From contig NC_064765.1 in the NCBI RefSeq assembly GCF_011397635.1, positions 34,143,132 to 34,207,131 on the forward strand: a DNA stretch of 64,000 nt. The letters are read 5' to 3'. Numbering within the stretch: position 1 is the first letter of the stretch; each line of letters starts with the position of its first letter. The position numbers and the translations under genes were made by a program. Source of the stretch: Epinephelus fuscoguttatus (lineage: Eukaryota > Chordata > Actinopteri > Perciformes > Serranidae). This document shows positions 60,801 through 64,000 of the stretch, in pieces. Under the pieces are notes generated by a model, which was not told where the DNA came from, ran no database searches, and saw only the letters and a program-made list of their open reading frames with translations.

Positions 60801-62830
60801 ATTTTTAGACAGGCAAACATCCTGACTTTCATCGTGGCTTGTTGAACATGCTAGCAAACACTTGCTAACATAATTTTTCAGGCTAACTTAAGACAACTAA
60901 CAGTCAACTAATCAGCTGCTGTAGCATGCTTTGAAGTCAATATTCCTGCAATTGTGAAGGTTGGTTATTTCAAGTGCAGAATGGGGTGGTCCTGTTTCTT
61001 CAGTACCACAGCTAACATTTCATTGTTTTCAGTTTTTAACTTAGTGAGCCTGCTAAACTCTCAAGCAGGCACAGTGGCCCACCTTCCCAGAGGCTCAAAG
61101 CTAGTGCATGTCTTGATATTTCCATAGATGTTTTTTTAGCCCGTTTAAAAGCAACAAGGGAACAAAAATATTTGGCTTTCTCAAATACAAGCAGACAAAT
61201 GACTCATAAATGGTAACATGATCAATAACATACCATTTTTTCTATCCTGTAAACCATTCAGTTCCAACTCTTATTTATTTTATGCAAAATTCTCCCAGGA
61301 ACACCCAGTCAACTACACAGAGGAGGTGAAATCTGCCTTCCTCCAGGCAGTAATTGACAGAGGGGATCTGTCCTCCTCGGCCATCAATGACACAGAGTTC
61401 CTGCAGTGGCTCAGGATTCGACTGAGCCCTCTGGTGGTTAATCTCTCTCCCAGCCTGGTGACACCTTTATTTGACATCGGGAATAACAGGAGTTGTAACA
61501 GCAGCCAAGAGTTGTAAGAATTTCTTTGGTCTGGGTCATAATCATTGGGATTATATATATTTTTTAATTGCTTCAGACTAATTTTAATCTGAATTTAGGA
61601 TTAAATTGCTGGACGCACAACACTTGACACTCAGCAATGACACCCAAAAGGAAATTGGCAAAAGCATCCTCCTCTTCCTCCAAGGTTTGTGCAACAGATA
61701 CACATCTATAAATAACGAAAAATGTTAATATTGTTGTTAAATAGCCTGTGCCTATTTCAGTATGTTTTTTTCCTCAAATTTTATAATTTTGTATCAGGGT
61801 ACACAGTGATTTCATTTGTGTTCAACACAGGTCCAACACCCCTCAAGTGTTACAGTGGTGGAAGCTTCTACAACTATTTGAGAAACACTTTTCTCAGCTT
61901 TGATTTTCCAGATTTGTCGATGTTCACATCTCTCCTGCCACAGACACGCGAGTCAGAGGTATACTTAAACAAAACAATACTTTTTTTTTTTTGCCTCATT
62001 TTTAAATCCCAAAACAGACGGTAAAGTAAGAGTTACCACCTGCCATAATGCAAATGCCCACATATGTTGTGCTGTTAACTTTTTCAACCACTTATTTCTT
62101 TTCTTTCAGCTCCTCAGTACCATCAGCACCTCAGAGCTGAATCAGTTCCTCAGTCAACCCAATGTGATTGATAAAGACTCTGACATCTGTGTCATCTTCA
62201 ACAACTACAACAACACTCCTGCTTTCCTTGAAACTGTATGTCCTTCTTCTAAATCGAGCCATATAACTAACATTATTACTTATAAGACATGTCACTTTTA
62301 CATGCTGATATAAGTTGCATCTAAGTGGTGATTTTGTCACCATATACACCAGTTCTCTGTAATACACCATTTGATCATCAATTTGAAATTAAAGATTTAA
62401 CACTGGCCTCTCATTAAACGTAAATAAATACATGTGTATGTCATTAGGAGGATGTGCCAGATGATGTGAAGGAGGACATCCTCCCCTGTGTTTGGCCTTT
62501 GGCGCTGAGCAGCAACAGCAGAGCCGAGGTTAACGCCTGGTTTGACCAACGGTTGACAAACTATCTTAGATTCCTCAGAAAGAGCCTCATCAGCTCCAAT
62601 GAAGTGCAGAATGCTTCGTGTCTTGCCTTCCAGAAATTGTAAGTCTCCCTTTTTTTTTTTTTTTTTTTTGTTACAGTGTCAGAAAGTTTAGTGACAATAG
62701 GGCTATCATTATATTTTGTGTTGTTTTTCCTCCTGTAGTGTCTCTGTACTGGGAAATAACTTCACATACAACAACTCTGAATTTGGACAGCAGGATGTAT
62801 ACACCACCATCAGTACATACTTGATGACTG
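99..62830 (+). CDS. Giant tandem-module glycoprotein gene (partial, both ends missing)
   Basis: All plus-strand coding exons in the window appear to belong to one gene: 14 blocks of 15 exons (one lacking its last exon) followed by 12 diverged single-copy exons. Junction phases are compatible throughout, and every D exon ends in phase 0 before an A exon. Intended coding length is about 8,900 residues. The modules are rich in N-x-S/T sequons and have paired cysteines, which suggests an extracellular or lumenal protein. No start codon with signal peptide, no transmembrane segment and no stop exon is visible, so the gene runs past both edges. The A parts (L-x-x-L-(S/T)-x-x-Q-x-A-x-L) and D parts (N-L/F-G-x-F ... 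D-L-x-x-L) loosely resemble helical repeats of the mesothelin/otoancorin/stereocilin group; this is inference only. Many array exons carry indels that break frame as written. Confidence 0.8.
3876..7635 (+). repeat. Block 2 (15 exons)
   Basis: Exons: 3876-4084, 4193-4287, 4399-4424, 4590-4610, 4703-4730, 4837-4921, 5049-5194, 5280-5489, 5591-5694, 5788-5906, 6009-6175, 6371-6569, 6662-6774, 6887-6993, 7146-7322. Frame-changing lengths are in exons 4 (minus 1), 7 (minus 1), 8 (minus 2), 11 (minus 1) and 12 (minus 1), all in homopolymers. The exon 5 donor context is altered (two extra bases before GTAGGG). The C-rich tract upstream of exon 1 spans about 3815-3845. Confidence 0.9.
7636..11404 (+). 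repeat. Block 3 (15 exons)
   Basis: Exons: 7636-7844, 7953-8047, 8160-8185, 8351-8371, 8465-8492, 8597-8681, 8809-8953, 9039-9248, 9350-9453, 9547-9664, 9770-9937, 10133-10332, 10425-10536, 10649-10757, 10908-11083. The acceptor AG of exon 1 is changed to AT at 7634-7635; the nearest AG is two bases downstream. The stretch 7580-7700 beside the C-rich tract carries a cluster of substitutions seen in no other block. Frame-changing indels are in exons 4, 7, 8, 10, 13, 14 and 15. Confidence 0.88.
11405..15166 (+). repeat. Block 4 (15 exons)
   Basis: Exons: 11405-11608, 11717-11811, 11919-11944, 12110-12129, 12223-12250, 12356-12440, 12568-12713, 12799-13009, 13111-13214, 13308-13426, 13533-13700, 13896-14092, 14185-14295, 14408-14510, 14663-14839. 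Exon 1 lacks 5 bases. Exon 4 is 20 nt. Exon 12 lost GT near 13928, which as written makes an early TAG. Exon 14 lacks 4 bases. The exon 2 donor is reduced to GTGGCA. Several substitutions cluster at 12,200-12,290. Confidence 0.88.
15167..18942 (+). repeat. Block 5 (15 exons)
   Basis: Exons: 15167-15372, 15480-15573, 15684-15709, 15876-15897, 15991-16018, 16120-16204, 16332-16477, 16563-16774, 16876-16979, 17073-17190, 17297-17464, 17660-17859, 17952-18063, 18176-18282, 18432-18608. Exon 4 is the full 22 nt and exon 8 the full 212 nt. Exon 1 has an in-frame loss of 3 bases. Exons 2, 7, 10 and 13 are each one base short, and exon 10 has scrambled bases near 17,090. Confidence 0.9.
18875..18912. 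repeat. C-rich (CCCCCA) tract upstream of exon 1, present in every block
   Basis: This is one of the longest copies of a short tandem tract that ends about 30 bp before the exon 1 acceptor. Others lie at about 54-68, 3815-3845, 7588-7606, 11349-11374, 15105-15136, 22639-22664, 26388-26420, 30160-30191, 33928-33959, 37691-37727, 41466-41501, 45243-45278 and 49017-49051. Repeat number differs from copy to copy. The opposite strand has runs of four or more G in regular spacing and could form G-quadruplexes. Confidence 0.85.
18943..22694 (+). repeat. Block 6 (15 exons)
   Basis: Exons: 18943-19151, 19260-19354, 19465-19490, 19656-19676, 19770-19797, 19898-19982, 20110-20255, 20341-20551, 20652-20755, 20849-20968, 21073-21240, 21436-21625, 21718-21830, 21943-22049, 22198-22373. 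The donor of exon 5 is destroyed at 19,798 (GAACGCAGGG with no GT). Exon 12 lacks 10 bases around 21,500. Exons 4, 7, 8, 10 and 15 change frame. This is the first block with CAG instead of CGG in the FSxAQL stretch of exon 8. The C-rich tract (18,875-18,912) is among the longest. Confidence 0.9.
22695..26449 (+). repeat. Block 7 (15 exons)
   Basis: Exons: 22695-22903, 23012-23106, 23217-23242, 23408-23428, 23522-23549, 23652-23736, 23864-24006, 24092-24303, 24405-24508, 24602-24718, 24823-24990, 25184-25382, 25475-25583, 25696-25799, 25951-26122. The exon 2 donor is altered (CACGCGTGG). Exons 4, 7, 10, 12, 13, 14 and 15 are off length. The 4-base loss at the start of exon 13 is also found in block 8. 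Confidence 0.88.
26450..30221 (+). repeat. Block 8 (15 exons)
   Basis: Exons: 26450-26658, 26766-26860, 26971-26996, 27162-27182, 27276-27303, 27409-27493, 27619-27765, 27851-28062, 28164-28267, 28361-28479, 28586-28754, 28947-29145, 29238-29346, 29459-29565, 29717-29893. This is the only block with an intact 147-nt exon 7 (five A and four G in its two homopolymers). Exons 8, 9 and 10 are also full length, so module 2 reads through completely here. Exons 4, 11, 12 and 13 are off length, and the exon 2 donor is altered (CACGACGTGG). Confidence 0.9.
30222..33989 (+). repeat. Block 9 (15 exons)
   Basis: Exons: 30222-30426, 30535-30629, 30741-30766, 30932-30952, 31046-31073, 31180-31264, 31392-31536, 31622-31833, 31935-32038, 32132-32250, 32358-32523, 32719-32918, 33011-33117, 33230-33336, 33489-33662. 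Exon 1 lost 4 bases at its ACGCAG site, which as written makes a TAG at about 30,419. Exon 13 has an in-frame 6-base loss. Exons 4, 7 and 11 are short. Exon 15 has a net loss of 3 made of separate events. Confidence 0.88.
33990..37757 (+). repeat. Block 10 (15 exons)
   Basis: Exons: 33990-34198, 34307-34401, 34514-34539, 34694-34714, 34808-34835, 34940-35024, 35152-35296, 35382-35592, 35694-35797, 35891-36009, 36117-36283, 36479-36675, 36768-36879, 36991-37098, 37250-37425. Exons 4, 7, 8, 11, 12, 13, 14 and 15 are off length by 1-3 bases. The intron between exons 3 and 4 lacks about 9 bases at its CGCATTAAG site (near 34,634). Confidence 0.88.
37758..41531 (+). repeat. Block 11 (15 exons)
   Basis: Exons: 37758-37962, 38071-38165, 38274-38299, 38466-38487, 38581-38608, 38713-38797, 38925-39070, 39156-39364, 39466-39569, 39663-39781, 39888-40054, 40250-40448, 40541-40653, 40766-40872, 41022-41198. 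Exon 4 is the full 22 nt. Exon 1 lacks 4 bases. Exons 7, 8, 11 and 12 are short. A cluster of substitutions flanks the C-rich tract (about 37,620-37,755), as in block 3. Confidence 0.88.
41022..42578 (+). CDS. Module 1 of the block, reference copy (A, B, C plus a split D)
   Basis: This gives one reference copy of module 1, from block 11 exon 15 to block 12 exon 6. A (41022-41198, 59 codons) starts [17 protein letters not shown] and ends [14 protein letters not shown] (41532-41740) has sequons NIT, NLT and NIS, the LWFQRHLTP motif and the ending ISCASYAA. C (41849-41943) is an amphipathic helix around [13 protein letters not shown] and ends in basic SLKKRFP. The place of the usual single D exon is taken by four small exons (26, 22 or 21, 28 and 85 nt) encoding a Cys-rich stretch with RCSVP, CKET, HICAAF, ALCNFT and ACSS. 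Phases are 0-2-1 and then 0 at the end. The disulfide role of the cysteines is inferred. Confidence 0.8.
42704..43557 (+). CDS. Module 2 of the block, reference copy (A-B-C-D)
   Basis: A (42704-42848, intended 147 nt) reads THLTASNV... with an NCS sequon and ends in TFATM. B (42934-43143, intended 212 nt) has NFS and NET sequons, the [10 protein letters not shown] motif and the ending [10 protein letters not shown] (43242-43345, 104 nt) has [19 protein letters not shown] (43439-43557, 119 nt) starts [10 protein letters not shown], has [12 protein letters not shown] and ends [11 protein letters not shown] and D are among the best preserved exons: C has no length change in any of the 14 copies. 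Function is unknown; the helical pattern and sequons fit an extracellular solenoid-like protein. Confidence 0.8.
43665..44650 (+). CDS. Module 3 of the block, reference copy (A-B-C-D)
   Basis: A (43665-43832, 168 nt) has [17 protein letters not shown], an NDT sequon and [14 protein letters not shown] (44028-44226, intended 200 nt) has NRT, NAT and NCT sequons, the [12 protein letters not shown] motif and the ending VNCTNYHV. C (44319-44431, 113 nt) reads [21 protein letters not shown] (44544-44650, 107 nt) starts [10 protein letters not shown], has [11 protein letters not shown] and ends VFNLSK. Placed beside modules 1 and 2, the W, Cys and Tyr positions and all intron phases match, which shows descent from one four-exon ancestor. 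Confidence 0.8.
45309..49082 (+). repeat. Block 13 (15 exons)
   Basis: Exons: 45309-45516, 45625-45719, 45831-45856, 46020-46036, 46130-46157, 46262-46346, 46474-46619, 46705-46915, 47017-47120, 47214-47332, 47439-47606, 47802-48000, 48093-48205, 48318-48424, 48576-48750. Exon 4 is reduced to 17 nt. Exons 1, 7, 8 and 12 are one base short and exon 15 two bases short. Confidence 0.9.
51868..51980 (+). CDS. C exon at the array edge (chimeric)
   Basis: The first third is identical to the other 13 copies. From about 51,905 it differs at many positions (for example [12 protein letters not shown] in place of [13 protein letters not shown]) while staying open, 113 nt long and in the right phases. 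The homogenised array therefore ends within this coding exon. Confidence 0.85.
52119..52225 (+). CDS. Diverged D exon after the array
   Basis: Acceptor TTGCCTTAG, 107 nt, donor GTGAGT. It encodes [20 protein letters not shown] and ends in FNLSE, clearly homologous to exon 14 of the blocks but with many substitutions and no indel. It has no frameshift, unlike many array copies. Confidence 0.88.
52226..53362 (+). other. Intron sequence without recognised gene
   Basis: This is the first 1.1 kb of the 5.2 kb intron at the array edge. It is AT-rich with scattered stops in all frames, and no conserved motif was recognised. It ends in an A-rich run at 53,345-53,360 just before the SINE. Confidence 0.6.
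53363..53471 (+). mobile_element. tRNA-derived SINE (5' part)
   Basis: The head has a tRNA-like internal promoter: an A box near 53,373 (TGGCTTAGTGG) and a B box near 53,435 (GGTTCAATTC). It is followed by the CAGCCCTTTGCTGCGTGTC stretch typical of a widespread teleost SINE. It breaks off where L1 coding sequence begins, so its tail is missing or replaced. Confidence 0.75.
53717..54948 (-). mobile_element. L2-type LINE fragment inserted antisense in the L1
   Basis: On the minus strand an open frame (down to 53,884, upstream edge about 54,948) encodes the C-terminal half of a reverse transcriptase: [25 protein letters not shown], the catalytic CYADDSQIY (codons near 54,720) and a Cys-less C-terminal tail with [15 protein letters not shown]. 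Its 3' end is an AAAGCGC-type UTR ending in a repeated TTGAG tail at about 53,717, typical of fish L2 elements. It is 5' truncated. The frame also runs into flanking L1 sequence, which is not part of the element. The RT core is open, so this insertion is younger than the L1. Confidence 0.85.
55752..56125 (-). mobile_element. Penelope-like element terminal fragment (tentative)
   Basis: This non-L1 stretch lies inside the L1. Its minus strand contains GAAGAAGCTTCTTGGATGAG followed by GCGAAAC and AAGTCCAGTTGCC, and further up a stretch resembling terminal regions of fish Penelope-like elements. I recall this from known fish repeats and could not check it here. The right half is a large hairpin (separate entry). 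No coding region is present. Confidence 0.5.
55949..56125. repeat. Long inverted repeat (hairpin)
   Basis: The left arm is 55,949-56,000 and the right arm 56,075-56,125. They are reverse complements over about 51 bp with only a few mismatches and are separated by about 74 bp. The loop contains a smaller palindrome (ATTGTAA ... TTACAAT near 56,037-56,056). A stretch starting GTTCCAGCTTGACG occurs twice, at about 55,916 and 56,006. Confidence 0.85.
57445..57615 (+). CDS. Diverged A exon
   Basis: Acceptor CTCTTAG, donor GTAAGT, 171 nt, phase 0 at both ends. It encodes [19 protein letters not shown] and ends [11 protein letters not shown], homologous to exon 15 of the blocks. It lies 40 bp beyond the L1 tail, so the LINE nest inserted close to the acceptor without destroying it. 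Confidence 0.9.
57711..57916 (+). CDS. Diverged B exon
   Basis: 206 nt between a pyrimidine-rich acceptor and GTGAGT. It has [17 protein letters not shown], the [12 protein letters not shown] motif and the ending NISCDSYQE, closely parallel to exon 1 of the blocks, including the NLT and NIS sequons and the Cys and Tyr positions. It leaves in phase 2. Confidence 0.92.
58036..58136 (+). CDS. Diverged C exon
   Basis: 101 nt, phase 2 to 1. It encodes [20 protein letters not shown] and continues to [11 protein letters not shown], the same helical C part seen in the blocks. It has an additional cysteine (KGCN) absent from block C exons. Confidence 0.88.
58267..58385 (+). CDS. Diverged D exon
   Basis: 119 nt, phase 1 to 0, donor GTAAGT. 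It encodes [21 protein letters not shown] and ends TLKNNFNG. It matches the D exons of modules 2 and 3 (Cys near the start, W-L-x-x-N-F-G-x-F) and completes a normal single-exon D, unlike module 1 of the blocks. Confidence 0.9.
58386..60107 (+). other. Intron without recognised gene
   Basis: This is a 1.7 kb AT-rich intron. The part at about 59,390-59,560 (TTTTAGTCTAGTTTTAGTTGAC and neighbours) resembles a dispersed fish repeat that I cannot classify. No conserved exon was recognised in the rest. Confidence 0.55.
60108..60263 (+). CDS. Diverged A exon of the second single-copy module
   Basis: 156 nt, phase 0 at both ends. It encodes [17 protein letters not shown] and ends [13 protein letters not shown], the A pattern of L-L-x-I-S-Q-L-A-x-L and a terminal F-F. 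Donor GTAAAC. Confidence 0.85.
60264..61298 (+). other. Intron without recognised gene
   Basis: A 1.0 kb AT-rich intron. Short similar phrases recur (CTTGTTGAACAAGCTAGC near 60,680 and CTTGTTGAACATGCTAGC near 60,838), which may be an old local duplication. No exon or mobile element is recognised. Confidence 0.55.
61299..61513 (+). CDS. Diverged B exon of the second single-copy module
   Basis: 215 nt, acceptor CTCCCAG, donor GTAAGA, leaving in phase 2. It has [18 protein letters not shown], the [10 protein letters not shown] motif in place of WF, and the ending NRSCNSSQE with the conserved cysteine but no Tyr. Sequons NYT, NDT and NSS occur. Confidence 0.87.
61599..61684 (+). CDS. Diverged C exon of the second single-copy module
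   Basis: 86 nt, phase 2 to 1. It encodes [19 protein letters not shown] and then SILLFLQ, a short amphipathic helix as in other C exons. The donor is a less usual GTTTGT. Confidence 0.8.
61831..61958 (+). CDS. Diverged D exon of the second single-copy module
   Basis: 128 nt, phase 1 to 0. It encodes [20 protein letters not shown] and ends QTRESE. The Cys near the start is kept. The W of the W-L motif is replaced ([10 protein letters not shown]). Donor GTATAC. Confidence 0.82.
62110..62235 (+). CDS. Diverged A exon of the third single-copy module
   Basis: 126 nt, phase 0 at both ends. It encodes [18 protein letters not shown] with a Cys in SDICVIF and ends NNTPAFLET. It is shorter than other A exons. 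Donor GTATGT. Confidence 0.8.
62448..62638 (+). CDS. Diverged B exon of the third single-copy module
   Basis: 191 nt, leaving in phase 2. It starts [18 protein letters not shown], has the [11 protein letters not shown] motif and ends NASCLAFQK, keeping the N-x-S-C signature. An extra cysteine (LPCVW) could pair with the one in the preceding A exon. Donor GTAAGT. Confidence 0.87.
62739..62830 (+). CDS. Diverged C exon of the third single-copy module
   Basis: 92 nt, phase 2 to 1. It encodes [19 protein letters not shown] and ends STYLMT, with NFT and NNS sequons. Donor GTAAGA. The D exon that should follow is not seen before the window ends. Confidence 0.82.
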
Positions 62831-64000
62831 GTAAGAAGAATTTTTGAGCAAATGTGTGTGGGGGTGTGGCTCGAAAGGACCTACATTTTACTGTCCATGC
62901 TTAGTCTAACTTTAACTCTAGGTTGAATGAACACAGCTGAAACTATAAATATTTTTTTAGAGCAAGAGCTTGCTAAAGGTTTTCTGGGCAAGAGTTTTTG
63001 ATTTTGTTTTTAAAGGTCTGTTGTGTAAGCTTTAGGGGGATATACTGGCAGAAATGGAATACAATATGTATAAATGTTTTCATGAGCAGAGGTGGGTATA
63101 AGTACTTTGATTACTTTTTGCAGGAACGAGTAACCTAACGCATTAGTTTGCTGTTTGAGTAATCAAATACTTGAGTATATTTTGAAACAAGCCATCAGTT
63201 ACTTTCGTTACTTTTAGAATGCTGGTCCTTCAGCTCCAAAACAGCAACGACTGTCTTTTGGTTCTAATAACAGAGATAACATTAAACCTATCAGGCTGAA
63301 AGAAGCCATGAAGCTTGTGGCTCGCTATGTGGAGAAGAAATGCTGCCATTGTGTTATGGTGGAGTCTAAAAAAAGGTGGAGGGGGACTCGTTGACAGACA
63401 GGTCAGACTCAGGACTTGCATTATGCCTGGTTTACACTACACGAGTTTTCTGCCCGTTCTGAGAGTCACTATGTCACATTACACGATTGTGGAGTCATCG
63501 TGTCCTATTTTTATTACTTTTACTATCATCTGAATCACTGTTTCTGTTCATATGCCAGCCGAAATGTTGTCACCTAGCAGATGGCAGGAGCTACATTTGA
63601 AGTACCGTACACAAACATTCAAGCTGCTGTATCCTCCACAACCAAGTTCCTACAAATGTTTCACAATAAAAAGCCTATTTAGAAAGTGGAGGGATTCTCT
63701 CAGTCGAGGTTATAAGGGGCTTTAATTCTTTGAAACAAATTCAGGAAGTGTTGAGTTTGAAATGATGGTGCAATATGTTAACTTTATAAAGACAACGGGA
63801 GCAGATAAAAAGTAAAAATATAAGGATACAGAGGGATTAATAAATAATGGACTGTCTATAATGTAGTTTGTTTCAAATGAAGCTGGGAGCCTCTGCAGTT
63901 GTGGTGAGTAAAAGCCCCGCCACTATTTGTTAATGTTATTACTTTATGTCCGACCGTGAGGATGTACCATTGTTTGCTAGCTTGATGCTAACGACAGTAA
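62831..64000 (+). other. Terminal intron stretch with repeat-like pieces
   Basis: No exon is recognised. Around 63,088-63,215 there is AGAGGTGGGTATAAGTACTT followed by several GTAAC/AGTACT-like phrases, resembling a dispersed non-autonomous DNA transposon family in fish. Around 63,425-63,510, GCCTGGTTTACACTACACGA and the following bases also look like dispersed repeat sequence. Neither has clear termini. Confidence 0.45.

Overview
This is a piece of a vertebrate genome, most likely a percomorph-type teleost fish. The evidence is short introns with clean GT-AG splice sites, a tRNA-derived SINE of a kind common in fish, L1 and L2 LINE fragments, and a Penelope-like fragment. I cannot name the species. 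The window is dominated by one plus-strand gene whose start and end both lie outside it.

Positions 1 to about 51,905 hold 14 head-to-tail, nearly identical copies of a block of about 3.77 kb. Each block carries 15 exons whose intended lengths add up to 1,812 nt, which is 604 codons. The block begins and ends in phase 0, so any number of blocks can be added without breaking frame. Within a block the exons fall into three related modules of about 200 residues. Each module has four parts (A, B, C, D) with junction phases 0, 2, 1, 0. Every B part has a W-F/L-x(4)-L motif and ends near an S/N-C-x-x-Y motif. D parts have a Cys near the start and a W-x(4)-L/F motif. One block has about 16 N-glycosylation sequons and 12 cysteines, as expected of a secreted or cell-surface glycoprotein. 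I do not recognise a named gene. A distant relation to the helical-repeat mesothelin/otoancorin/stereocilin proteins is possible but unproven.

The homogenised array ends abruptly inside an exon at about 51,905. The gene continues in diverged, clean exons (52,119-52,225, then 57,445-62,830), which form three more modules; the last is cut off after its C exon. A 5.2 kb intron at the array edge carries a nest of transposable elements: a SINE fragment next to a 5'-truncated L1, itself interrupted by an antisense L2 and a Penelope-like hairpin fragment. Joined together, the visible exons would encode roughly 8,900 residues.

Every one of the 14 blocks carries frame-changing indels, mostly one-base losses in homopolymers plus small changes at CpG sites, while the unique downstream exons are clean. 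I read this mainly as uncorrected long-read consensus error inside an unmappable repeat. Real decay of some copies cannot be excluded from the sequence alone. No promoter, first exon, signal peptide or terminator of the gene is visible. The minus strand has no gene apart from the L2 fragment.
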